Part shown: positions 17,696-25,838 of the stretch, piece by piece | How positions within the stretch are numbered: the first letter of the stretch is position 1 | Layout: the number at the start of each line of letters is the position of its first letter | From: Desulfurispira natronophila | GTDB taxonomy: Bacteria; Chrysiogenota; Chrysiogenetes; Chrysiogenales; Chrysiogenaceae | NCBI RefSeq assembly: GCF_014203025.1 | Contig: NZ_JACHID010000016.1 | Location: 1 to 44,920 of the forward strand | DNA length: 44,920 nucleotides | Reading direction: 5' to 3' | Translations under genes and position numbers: made by a program | The notes under the pieces: model-generated | Database searches by the model: none | Told to the model about the DNA's origin: nothing | The model's input: the letters and a program-made list of their open reading frames with translations, nothing else

Positions 17696-18764
17696 GCCCC
17701 ATCGCCATGACTATGTCTTCGAGGGGATCCAGAAGGCACTCAGGCTCGATAGTGAAGATAAGTATGCCTACCTGGCCCTGGGCCAGTTGTTGCGTGAGCG
17801 TGGTGAGCTGGAGCAAGCTATTAAGATACATAAAACGCTGCAGGTGGGTGCTCAGCAGGATATCTTTCTTCATGCCTTGCTGGAACTGACCAAAGACTAC
17901 AAAGCAGCTGGACTTTTGGACCGTGCCAAAGACTCTCTCAATGAGTACTTACAGCTAAAGGACTCGGTAGAGGGTTACGCCCTGATGCTTGAGGTCAGCA
18001 TTTTATTACGGGAGTACGAAGCTGTTGTCCAAGCTTATCGTAAGCTGGGTAAACTCACTGGTGAAAACTATCAGTACGAAATATCTCTATTTTATTATTT
18101 GCTTTATGAGCAAACCCAAGACAAGGGGCACCTGACTTTAGCCTATAAGCAATACAATAAAAACTTCTTTGCCAACCTAGCATATGCCCGTGACCTGCGA
18201 GGACGCCCGGAAAAAGGAATTAACTATTTGGATACCGCCCTGGAGGCACCTCATGCTGTGGGCAGCATGGTCTATCCGTTGTTGGAAGGCGCCTACTATG
18301 AGTATTTGGGCAAAAAAGGCATTCGTGAACGTTTTCAGCGTCGCATTGCTACTTTTGGGTTTGAAATTTCCACCGTGCAGCACTACAGCCACTTCCTTTA
18401 CAGCAGTGGCTATAAGCAGGATGCCTTCGACCTGTTGGAAGAAGTGATCGAGCGAGGTACGCATTCGGTGCACATTTATAGAATGCTGGCTATGCTTCAT
18501 CAACAAGAGGGCAACAGTGAGGATGCTGCGCGAATTTTCATTCAACGTTATCCCCAGGAAGGTGAAAGTTTCCGTTGTAGTCAGTGCGGTTTTGTCAGTC
18601 GCCACTATGAGCTGCTTTGTTCCAGCTGCAAGTCTATTGGAGCCATGGACGAGCAGTTTGCACATTTTGATATGCTAAGCATATCCCATACCGCCCCTGA
18701 GGTTCCTTTTGGAAAGATATTCCCATTACATCGTGACCAGCAGCAGCCAAGTAACGACAATTAA
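17661..18764 (+). CDS. lapB: LapB-like TPR protein with C-terminal zinc ribbon
   Basis: A roughly 367-residue TPR protein ending in a rubredoxin-like zinc module (FRCSQCGF ... LCSSCKSIG), the combination that defines LapB/YciM. In E. coli LapB recruits LpxC to FtsH and organises LPS synthesis. The start at ATG 17661 (AAAGGA ten bases upstream) overlaps lapA by 35 bases. An in-frame ATG at 17619 would lengthen the overlap. E. coli LapB has an N-terminal TM anchor, but none is visible here with either start, so it may depend on LapA for membrane location. At least six TPR-like repeats fill residues 10-300. Confidence 0.85.
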   Translation: MLIKLKNRHAAEPHRHDYVFEGIQKALRLDSEDKYAYLALGQLLRERGELEQAIKIHKTLQVGAQQDIFLHALLELTKDYKAAGLLDRAKDSLNEYLQLKDSVEGYALMLEVSILLREYEAVVQAYRKLGKLTGENYQYEISLFYYLLYEQTQDKGHLTLAYKQYNKNFFANLAYARDLRGRPEKGINYLDTALEAPHAVGSMVYPLLEGAYYEYLGKKGIRERFQRRIATFGFEISTVQHYSHFLYSSGYKQDAFDLLEEVIERGTHSVHIYRMLAMLHQQEGNSEDAARIFIQRYPQEGESFRCSQCGFVSRHYELLCSSCKSIGAMDEQFAHFDMLSISHTAPEVPFGKIFPLHRDQQQPSNDN

Positions 18765-18786
18765 GTAGTAACTCAGCATAATAAGC

Positions 18787-18833
18787 GTTGCTGAGATATG
18801 CCTCTTTCTTCAACGGGGGTATATCTCAGCAAC
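18787..18833. repeat. Long perfect hairpin upstream of ndk
   Basis: GTTGCTGAGATAT (18787-18799) pairs exactly with 18821-18833. With G-U pairs the stem continues inward for about five more pairs (18800-18804 with 18816-18820), leaving a loop of about 11 bases. No T-tract follows, so it is not a standard terminator. It lies 45 bases before the ndk ATG, in the ndk leader or in a readthrough transcript from lapB. A processing or stability element or a palindromic operator are both possible. Confidence 0.65.
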
Positions 18834-18878
18834 CCGACGCCAGGGTTGTCATCACTATCATGTTTTGAAGGAGTACCC

Positions 18879-19295
18879 ATGAACCAGACTTTTGCCATGA
18901 TTAAACCTGACGCTGTAGAGCGCGGCCTGACCGGAAAAATCATCAATCGCATTGAAGAAGCAGGCTTTACTATTGTAGCCATGAAAAAAGTCCAGCTCTC
19001 ACTGCAGGATGCCCAAAACTTCTACGCTGTCCACAAGGAACGTCCTTTCTTTGGCGAGTTAACACAGTTTATGAGCCGTTCACCCATAGTGGCTCTTGTC
19101 CTGCAGAAGGATAATGCATACAGCGCCTGGCGTGATCTTATGGGCGCAACCAATCCAACTGAGGCTGCCGATGGCACTATCCGTAAAGAATTTGGACAAA
19201 GTATTGGTGAAAACGCCACCCATGGTTCTGACAGCGAAGAAAATGCTATTGCTGAAATAAGCTTCTTCTTCAGTCAGTTCGAGATAAATCGGTAA
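18879..19295 (+). CDS. ndk: Nucleoside diphosphate kinase
   Basis: Moves the gamma phosphate between nucleoside triphosphates and diphosphates. The 138-residue protein has the family start [16 protein letters not shown], and the catalytic histidine lies in [12 protein letters not shown]. The start at 18879 has a GAAGGAG SD, and in-frame codons upstream are rejected. It is preceded by a conspicuous hairpin and followed 19 bases later by a secreted protein gene. Confidence 0.97.
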   Translation: MNQTFAMIKPDAVERGLTGKIINRIEEAGFTIVAMKKVQLSLQDAQNFYAVHKERPFFGELTQFMSRSPIVALVLQKDNAYSAWRDLMGATNPTEAADGTIRKEFGQSIGENATHGSDSEENAIAEISFFFSQFEINR

Positions 19296-19314
19296 TAGGT
19301 TGCAGGCAGTCTCT

Positions 19315-19956
19315 ATGTTCAGAACGGCTTTACTCTCGGCTTTGATTTTTACTGTTGTCTCTGTAGCTACAGCTGAAATCCTGACCGTAGAGTCAACAGG
19401 AGTGACTCTGCCAGGCCAGGGCCCAGCATACAAGTCTTTGGCGATAGATCGCAGTCGGGCGAAAGCCGTTCTCTCTACGATCACTTCACTGACCCGTGAT
19501 GAAGATGAAGTTAACCTTAGTGGAATCACTCCTGTCGAAGCACTGGAGATGGCCCAGAGCTTTGTTGAGGGTTACTCTATAGTAAATATTAGTGAGGAAG
19601 ATCTTCTTTATCAGGTACATATTGCCTGGAATATTGATCAAAGAGCTTTAGAGTCTATTCTCTTCTCACGTACACTCAGTAAAGAGGTCCACTGTACCAT
19701 TCTCCTGTACAGGATCCATGACACTGGTATTCTTTGGGATACTCTGGATACACTGCAGGCCAAGTCCGATGTCTCCATGGACAAGGTGCTGGTCATGGAC
19801 GATAACAAAGCCATGATTGCTCTGCGTACCATGGTTGCTCCCCAGCAAATGCTGGCTGATCTGCGCCAGAGCTATCGAATTGACATGGACAACGGCTGCC
19901 ATGTAACTATTGATAAACTGGACGATGAGCAAAGGGGAAAAACATATGGCCATTAA
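19315..19956 (+). CDS. Secreted protein of unknown function
   Basis: A 213-residue protein with a clear signal peptide ([20 protein letters not shown]), so it is probably periplasmic. The mature part starts with a Gly-rich segment and an [13 protein letters not shown] helix, faintly like the repeated-Ala helices of FlgT/LPP20-type envelope proteins. I do not recognise the family. An upstream TTG at 19300 is possible, but the signal peptide fits ATG 19315. The 3' end overlaps metK by 11 bases, so translation of the two is coupled. The ndk-unknown-metK arrangement gives no functional clue. Confidence 0.75.
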   Translation: MFRTALLSALIFTVVSVATAEILTVESTGVTLPGQGPAYKSLAIDRSRAKAVLSTITSLTRDEDEVNLSGITPVEALEMAQSFVEGYSIVNISEEDLLYQVHIAWNIDQRALESILFSRTLSKEVHCTILLYRIHDTGILWDTLDTLQAKSDVSMDKVLVMDDNKAMIALRTMVAPQQMLADLRQSYRIDMDNGCHVTIDKLDDEQRGKTYGH

Positions 19957-21082
19957 GCTATTTACTTCAGAGTCCGTAACGGAGGGCCACCCGGACAAAA
20001 TTGCTGACCAGATATCCGATGCCATACTCGATGGTATTTTGGAAAAGGATCCATCTGGTAGAGTAGCCTGCGAAACCATGGTTTCAACAGGCTTAGTTAT
20101 TGTAGGAGGTGAAATTACGACTTCCTGCTACGTGGATGTACCAGAGGTAGCGCGTGAAACCGTGCGCCAAATTGGATACACTCGAGCCAAATATGGTTTT
20201 GATTATGAAACTTGTGGAGTTATCAGCTCTATTAATAAGCAGTCTCCTGATATAGCCATGGGTGTGGATACCGGTGGGGCAGGAGACCAAGGGATGATGT
20301 TCGGTTTTGCCTGCCGTGAAACAGACGAGCTCATGCCTCTTCCCATTACTCTGGCCCATAAACTCACTATGCGACTTTCCACTGTACGTAAAAATGGTAC
20401 TCTCAGTTATCTGCGCCCAGACGGAAAGTGCCAGGTTACAATAGCTTACGAGGGCAACGAGCCTCGGTATGTTGATACCGTAGTGGTCTCCACACAGCAC
20501 TCTGAGTCGGTGAGCCAAGACATTATTCATCGCGACATTATTGAGCACGTCATTAAACCGACAATTCCCGCCAATTTGCTGGATGAAGGTCGTGTTACTT
20601 ATCACATAAATCCTACCGGCAAGTTTGTCATTGGCGGCCCTATGGGTGATTGTGGCTTAACAGGTCGCAAAATTATTGTCGATACCTATGGCGGAATGGG
20701 ACGACATGGTGGTGGCGCTTTTAGTGGCAAGGACCCTTCAAAAGTGGACCGTTCCGCTGCTTATGCCGCTCGGTGGGTGGCTAAAAATGTAGTCGCCGCC
20801 GGTTATGCTGATCGCTGTGAGGTGCAGTTGGCCTATGCCATTGGCGTTGTGGAGCCGGTTTCAGTCAATGTCAATACCTTTGGGACTTCCAGTGTCGAAG
20901 AAACTCACTTGGTGGAAGCTATTAAAAAGGTTTTTGATTTGCGCCCTGCCGGTATAATCAGCAGTCTTGATCTGCTGCGCCCAATTTACCGACAAACAGC
21001 AGCCTATGGTCACTTTGGCCGAGACCTTTTCAGTTGGGAGCAAACCAACCGTATAGCCGAGCTACAGAATATTCTTGGTTAG
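19946..21082 (+). CDS. metK: S-adenosylmethionine synthetase
   Basis: Makes S-adenosylmethionine from methionine and ATP. The 378-residue enzyme has MetK signatures: [19 protein letters not shown] at the N-terminus, [12 protein letters not shown], and [22 protein letters not shown] near residue 250. The ATG at 19946 has AAAGGGG nine bases upstream and overlaps the preceding gene. No SAM riboswitch was seen upstream, as expected for an internal operon gene. Confidence 0.97.
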   Translation: MAIKLFTSESVTEGHPDKIADQISDAILDGILEKDPSGRVACETMVSTGLVIVGGEITTSCYVDVPEVARETVRQIGYTRAKYGFDYETCGVISSINKQSPDIAMGVDTGGAGDQGMMFGFACRETDELMPLPITLAHKLTMRLSTVRKNGTLSYLRPDGKCQVTIAYEGNEPRYVDTVVVSTQHSESVSQDIIHRDIIEHVIKPTIPANLLDEGRVTYHINPTGKFVIGGPMGDCGLTGRKIIVDTYGGMGRHGGGAFSGKDPSKVDRSAAYAARWVAKNVVAAGYADRCEVQLAYAIGVVEPVSVNVNTFGTSSVEETHLVEAIKKVFDLRPAGIISSLDLLRPIYRQTAAYGHFGRDLFSWEQTNRIAELQNILG

Positions 21083-21265
21083 ATATTACCCTGTAGCGAG
21101 CAGTGGCTTAGTCGACTATAAATGGCATGAGTTACATTTGCGATGTGAGAGTTTTTGTGATCCTACAGCACTGCTGAAAAACCTCTATTAAGTATATATT
21201 CAAGTGCAACCAAGTATACATTACTTGTGATCATCACAACAATTCATAAGACCGGGAGGCCTCTA

Positions 21266-22240
21266 GTGACCCTCACTACTGCTGATCTATACCAGTGTCA
21301 TCGCAATAACCTGGGTCTAGAGCTGCTGGCAGGGGGAGGCCTCACTCGCACGCTTACTCAACCTCGAATTCAAAAGAGCGGTCTGGCCCTTGCTGGATAT
21401 CTGGAGCAAGTTCATAGTAACCGGGTGCAAATTTTTGGACAAACGGAAATGGGTTACTTGGCTTCTCTCGATTCAACTCAGGCAAAAGAAAGGCTACAGG
21501 CATTCACGCGCATCTCTTACCCCGCGGTAATTGTAGCCAATGGGGCCACTGTGCCTCAGTGGATCGTCGAAGTATTTACTCAACACCAAGTACCACTACT
21601 TTTGACAGCACGCCCTTCCAGCCATGTTATAGCTACCATAACCCGATACCTTGAGTTTGAGCTGGCAGAACGCACCACCGCTCATGGATCAATGATGGAG
21701 GTCTATGGGGTCGGTGTTCTTATTACAGGTGAGAGCGGTGTTGGCAAGAGTGAATGTTGTCTGGATTTGGTAAGCTGTGGGCACCGTTTAATTGCTGACG
21801 ACCTGGTTGAGTTAAAGAATATTGCTGGGGAAATAATAGCTTTTGCTAGCGATACCCTTGAGCATCATATGGAAGTGCGGGGGCTTGGTATAATCAATAT
21901 CAAAGATATCTTTGGTGCAGCCAGTGTAAGGCTGCGCAAAAAAGTTGATGTGGTGGTTGAGCTGGAAAACTGGGACCATCAACGACAAAACAAGTACGAT
22001 CGATTAGGTGACCAGGGAGAGCATCGCTTTATACTGGACATGGATCTACCCATGGTGCGTATTCCTGTAAGGCCGGGGCGTACTATTGCTAAAATCATTG
22101 AGGTTCTGGCTCGCAATACTATTTTAAAAAGCATGGGCTATCGCACCCTCGAGGATCTCGAAGAAAAACTGCATCAGCGCATAGCTGAAAATGCACTACA
22201 GGCCACTGATACTTCTGTTGGGGTAACGAAATGGAGATAG
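21266..22240 (+). CDS. hprK: HPr kinase/phosphorylase
   Basis: Phosphorylates and dephosphorylates HPr on the regulatory serine. I place the start at GTG 21266 (GGGAGG SD, six bases away) rather than the upstream GTG 21227, giving 324 residues, normal for the family. Walker A is GESGVGKSE, and the family signature EVRGLGIINIKDIFGAASV follows. The last bases overlap rapZ. The ptsH gene downstream encodes the matching serine (AKSILG), so regulatory phosphorylation should work in this cell. Confidence 0.95.
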   Translation: MTLTTADLYQCHRNNLGLELLAGGGLTRTLTQPRIQKSGLALAGYLEQVHSNRVQIFGQTEMGYLASLDSTQAKERLQAFTRISYPAVIVANGATVPQWIVEVFTQHQVPLLLTARPSSHVIATITRYLEFELAERTTAHGSMMEVYGVGVLITGESGVGKSECCLDLVSCGHRLIADDLVELKNIAGEIIAFASDTLEHHMEVRGLGIINIKDIFGAASVRLRKKVDVVVELENWDHQRQNKYDRLGDQGEHRFILDMDLPMVRIPVRPGRTIAKIIEVLARNTILKSMGYRTLEDLEEKLHQRIAENALQATDTSVGVTKWR

Positions 22241-23094
22241 TTTTCATTGCTGGTCAAAGTGGAGCAGGGAAAACCACAGCTGCGGCTGCCTTGGAGGATC
22301 TGGGTTATTATCGAGTAGACAATATTCCCCTTTCTATGGTTGAGGGTTTGGTAAATCAACTACGCCAGAGCTCATTTGAGCGGATATGTGTGGTCATTGG
22401 GGGCTATCAGCTGGTATCAGATAAGTTGGACCTGAGGGGTTTCTTTCATGATCTTGCTGCCAAAGGCCTGCAAGTGCGATCTATTTTTGTATGTGCCGAT
22501 GATGACGAACTGGTTCGTCGTTTCAAGATTACCCGGCGGGCACACCCTTTTGATGGCGAGCTGGGCAATGCGCTACATCGGGAAAAGAGTGCAATATATC
22601 GTTGGACAGAGTTTTTTGAACTTGTAATAGATACATCAAGTATCAGTGTTCACGATCTCAAGGAACGCGTGGTTTCGATTTTTAATCAGGATCGTCGCTT
22701 ACACTATCTTAATATCTCTTTTGTATCGTTTGGCTTCAAGTATGGTATCTACAAAAGTGCTGACAATGTGATTGACGTGCGCTTTCTTCCCAACCCATAC
22801 TTTATTCCTGATATGCGCTATCAGTCGGGCCTTGATGATCAGGTTTACGACTATGTTTTGGGTCACGAATTAACTCTGGCTTTTGTTTCTCAGTGGCGTG
22901 AAGTTTTTGATAATCTCTTCACTTGGTATGCCCAAGAAGGTAAATCCTACGTGACGATTGCTTTCGGTTGTACAGGGGGGCAGCATCGAAGCGTTAGTAT
23001 GGCCCGCTACTGGTCTGATACCTATCGGCAGCACACAGGATATCACGTCTTTACCCATCATCGAGATGTGCGTCCAGCAGCAGAAAATGGGTAA
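22231..23094 (+). CDS. rapZ: RapZ/YvcJ-family nucleotide-binding protein
   Basis: A 287-residue P-loop protein. Walker A is GQSGAGKTTAA, followed by the YYRVDNIP motif. The C-terminal domain carries FGCTGGQHRSV and HRDV, diagnostic of RapZ. In E. coli RapZ is an RNA-binding adaptor in GlmS and amino-sugar control. In other bacteria the link is to PTS regulation. It overlaps hprK by 10 bases, and the pair lies just upstream of the PTS genes, as in many proteobacteria. Confidence 0.95.
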   Translation: MEIVFIAGQSGAGKTTAAAALEDLGYYRVDNIPLSMVEGLVNQLRQSSFERICVVIGGYQLVSDKLDLRGFFHDLAAKGLQVRSIFVCADDDELVRRFKITRRAHPFDGELGNALHREKSAIYRWTEFFELVIDTSSISVHDLKERVVSIFNQDRRLHYLNISFVSFGFKYGIYKSADNVIDVRFLPNPYFIPDMRYQSGLDDQVYDYVLGHELTLAFVSQWREVFDNLFTWYAQEGKSYVTIAFGCTGGQHRSVSMARYWSDTYRQHTGYHVFTHHRDVRPAAENG

Positions 23095-23304
23095 ATCCCA
23101 TACAGCATAGAGTCATTTGTGGCACGATCAACTGTTCATATGCAAAAATGCTATATAGTTTTAATAATCGACCTTGAAGTATCATGCATGTCGCTATAAA
23201 AAACACTTAATAAGATTTTAAACCTGACTCTGTGAACTTTTACGCATACCAATTTCCAATGTGAGCCCCGGTGCTCAGCCAAAATACGCAAACGGAGATA
23301 CCTT

Positions 23305-23721
23305 ATGGTAGGAATCATACTGGCAACCCATGGCAACCTAGCCCAGGAACTGCTGGATACGGCACAGTCAATTATCGGCCCCCAAGAGCATATTGAACTT
23401 ATCAGCATTGATTTTCAGGGGGATGTTGACGATATATTTACTCGTTATGAAGACTGCCTTAGAGATGTTAACCAAGGTGATGGAGTTCTGATACTCACCG
23501 ACATGTTTGGGGGAACTCCGTCCAATATATCGCTTTCATACTTGAATGAAGCAAACATTGAGGTTCTCACTGGTGTCAACCTGCCGATGCTTATTAAAGT
23601 ACTGACTTCTCGCAATGAAAATACAACACCAACCGAGTTGGCACGCAAAGCCCAGCATGAAGCTGTGGAAGGTATTGTAATCGCTTCTGAAATAATGAGG
23701 AAAAAAGTTGAAGAAATCTAG
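23305..23721 (+). CDS. PTS mannose-family EIIA component
   Basis: A 138-residue soluble phosphocarrier of the mannose (ManX/AgaF) family that accepts phosphate from HPr on a histidine in LATHGNLAQ and passes it to EIIB. The TDMFGGTPSN block is typical. An ACGGAG SD is present. It is first of a six-gene run with overlapping ends. The sugar cannot be read from EIIA. Confidence 0.95.
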   Translation: MVGIILATHGNLAQELLDTAQSIIGPQEHIELISIDFQGDVDDIFTRYEDCLRDVNQGDGVLILTDMFGGTPSNISLSYLNEANIEVLTGVNLPMLIKVLTSRNENTTPTELARKAQHEAVEGIVIASEIMRKKVEEI

Positions 23722-24157
23722 CTTTATCCGACTGGATGAGCGCCTGGTGCATGGACAGGTGGTACACGGCTGGCTGCGTCATCTCAAAGTATGTACCATT
23801 ATTGTGGTAGATGAGAGGGTGGCTCAGGATGTGCTTCGCCAACAAATTTACCGCTGTGCCGTGCCGTCAGGCATCAAAGTACAATTTGTAACATCACGTG
23901 AGTGCCGAAAAGTTATTGATGAGATGGACCGTACTCTCTTTCTTTTTTCCTCTATTGAGCAAATTAAAGACGTAGTGAGTGAGCATCCAGTGGAAGAGAT
24001 AAATATTGGCTGTATGCAAAAAAGAAACAATAGGCAAAAAGAATTTAACTCAATATATATTTCCCAGAACGAACTGGACCAACTGATGCAGTTAAAAGAG
24101 GATGGAACAACCATCAACTTTCAGAAAGTTCCAGGAGAAAAAAAATTATTACTTTAA
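23708..24157 (+). CDS. PTS mannose-family EIIB component
   Basis: A 149-residue protein beginning MKKSSFIRLDERLVHGQVVHGW. The His in RLVHGQV is the phosphorylation site that hands phosphate to the sugar. The start is TTG at 23708, with GAGGA six bases upstream, overlapping EIIA by 14 bases. The 3' end carries AGGAG and an A8 tract directly before the stop, where the EIIC frame begins. A -1 slip here would fuse EIIB to EIIC. Confidence 0.92.
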   Translation: MKKSSFIRLDERLVHGQVVHGWLRHLKVCTIIVVDERVAQDVLRQQIYRCAVPSGIKVQFVTSRECRKVIDEMDRTLFLFSSIEQIKDVVSEHPVEEINIGCMQKRNNRQKEFNSIYISQNELDQLMQLKEDGTTINFQKVPGEKKLLL

Positions 24158-24843
24158 TCCAGCTACTGCTCCTGACTGGCGCATTTGCCCTGATAGAGTC
24201 TGATCGATATGCTTTTGGTCAGTTTGGAATATCACAGCCCTTGGTGGCCTGCACTATTACGGGCTGTATAATGGGAGATTGGACCGCAGGATTGTGGATG
24301 GGTGTTGCCTTTCAGCTACTCTGGGTAACTTTTATACCTGTTGGGGCCAGCATGTACACTAATGAATCTGTAGTCATGGCTGCCCTGGCCGCTTTTGCCG
24401 CCGGTTACGGTGAAGGGCGACCAGAAGTACTTATGGCCCTATTCCTGCTGTGTATTCCCTTTACGGTAGCAGCTCTTAAAACTGACTATCTTACCCGCAG
24501 TGCCAACGGTCTTTTTGCTAATTTTGCCAAACAAGGCATACTCAGTGGCCATTACCGTGTGGCACAACGTTTTCATCTGGTTGGTGTAGCTCTGAATTGG
24601 CTTAATGGGATCGTGATTGGCTGGAGCGTCATGCTGCTTCTGCTGATAGCGTATGAGCCTATTGTTTCTTTGCTATATCGCTACTCCATGCAGGGTGGAT
24701 TATCACTGCAATGGTTGCTGTTGCCACTGATCGGTACTCTTTTCCTTGCTCATGACAGTTTTCGCGACTATCGCTCCTACATTTACTTTGCAATTGGCTG
24801 TGTAGGTGGCGTAGCCATTATTGCAATGGGGTGGCTCTCATGA
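24145..24843 (+). CDS. PTS mannose-family EIIC component, unusual start
   Basis: A roughly 232-residue sugar-channel protein with several TM helices (CTITGCIMGDW, QLLWVTFIPVGAS and others). The first ATG, GTG or TTG in frame is TTG 24241, which would remove the first TM helix. The open frame upstream encodes ITLIQLLLLTGAFALIES and QFGISQPLVACTITG, exactly the expected EIIC N-terminus. AGGAG at 24133-24137 sits seven bases before ATT 24145, so an AUU start is the simplest reading. ATT 24148 is an alternative. A -1 frameshift on the A8 tract from EIIB is the other possibility. It overlaps EIIB by 13 bases and EIID by an ATGA. Confidence 0.8.
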   Translation: MITLIQLLLLTGAFALIESDRYAFGQFGISQPLVACTITGCIMGDWTAGLWMGVAFQLLWVTFIPVGASMYTNESVVMAALAAFAAGYGEGRPEVLMALFLLCIPFTVAALKTDYLTRSANGLFANFAKQGILSGHYRVAQRFHLVGVALNWLNGIVIGWSVMLLLLIAYEPIVSLLYRYSMQGGLSLQWLLLPLIGTLFLAHDSFRDYRSYIYFAIGCVGGVAIIAMGWLS

Positions 24844-25562
24844 TTCGCTGGCTGACTATGGTGCGGGTCGCATGGCGACTATTATTTATACAAAGCTCTT
24901 GGAATTTCAACAATATGCAGGGGATTGGAATGTTTTATGCGAGCTACCCTGCATTGAAAAAATTGGATATAGCTGAAAAGGGCATGCGACATTTTTCCCG
25001 TTACTTTAACACGAACCCCTATATGGCCGGAGTCGTAGTAGGTGTTGCGTTGCACTATGAGGAGCAGCGTGGTGAGCACTTGAGCAGTGAATATAAGGAT
25101 ACGCTGGCCAGCTTTTTTGGCGCAATTGGCGATGCATTTTTCTGGGCCTCTTTTCGCCCAGCCATTTTTGCCCTGGGGGTGACCATGTACTTTGTTGAGC
25201 CCCTGCGGCCTTTATGTCTGTGGTTACCCTTGGGGATCTACATTGTAGTTACTCAGGGAGCCAGATTTTACGGACTTTACTTGGGATACGTTCACGGTAT
25301 GGCTGTGGTGCAGCGTGTCCATCCTCGTTTATTGCACTTGCTCATTGATAGTCTGAAAAACAGTCACTTCATTTTTGCCGGGGTTATCTTTAGCATCACC
25401 ATGTATCGTATATTTACTCTCTACGATACATACTACTTGGGCATTGCCATGCTTTTCGTATTGCTGAATCTAATCATGTTTCACTTTATGAGGGTCAATT
25501 TTTTTATCCTTATTATTTCGGCCCTAATGTTTATTATTGAGTTTTTGAGGCAACTTATATGA
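24840..25562 (+). CDS. PTS mannose-family EIID component
   Basis: A 240-residue membrane subunit that forms the transporter with EIIC. The family motif FIQSSWNFNNMQGIGMFYASYPALKKL is near the N-terminus, and hydrophobic helices fill the C-terminal half. It starts on the ATGA shared with the EIIC stop. A GTG nine bases upstream is a less likely start. It is somewhat shorter than typical EIID proteins of about 270-280 residues. The stop overlaps the ptsH ATG. Confidence 0.92.
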   Translation: MIRWLTMVRVAWRLLFIQSSWNFNNMQGIGMFYASYPALKKLDIAEKGMRHFSRYFNTNPYMAGVVVGVALHYEEQRGEHLSSEYKDTLASFFGAIGDAFFWASFRPAIFALGVTMYFVEPLRPLCLWLPLGIYIVVTQGARFYGLYLGYVHGMAVVQRVHPRLLHLLIDSLKNSHFIFAGVIFSITMYRIFTLYDTYYLGIAMLFVLLNLIMFHFMRVNFFILIISALMFIIEFLRQLI

Positions 25563-25834
25563 ATACTATCCTCTCCAGAACCATAATTATAGAAAATCGT
25601 CTAGGACTTCACGCTCGTGCCGCCGCCAAGCTCGTCAGGCTCACGACAACATTTAACAGTTCAGTCACCCTGGTTTACGGCGATAAGGCCGTAAATGCAA
25701 AAAGTATTTTAGGCTTACTCATGCTGGCAGCACCCATGGGAAGTCAGGTAGAAATTCAGGTTGAAGGACCTGATGCTGAACTTGCACTGGAAAAGGTAGA
25801 AGCGCTATTCCACAATCGTTTTGAAGAGGAGTAG
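25559..25834 (+). CDS. ptsH: HPr phosphocarrier protein
   Basis: A 91-residue HPr. His in GLHARAAAKLV receives phosphate from enzyme I, and Ser in AKSILGLLML is the HprK target. Both are intact, so the protein should act both in transport and in regulation. It overlaps EIID by four bases. The enzyme I start follows after five bases. Confidence 0.96.
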   Translation: MNTILSRTIIIENRLGLHARAAAKLVRLTTTFNSSVTLVYGDKAVNAKSILGLLMLAAPMGSQVEIQVEGPDAELALEKVEALFHNRFEEE

Positions 25835-25838
25835 ACTT

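Noticed and set aside
23260-23285. Short inverted repeat TGAGC...GCTCA before the PTS genes
   Set aside because: The stem is only five pairs and is not distinctive.
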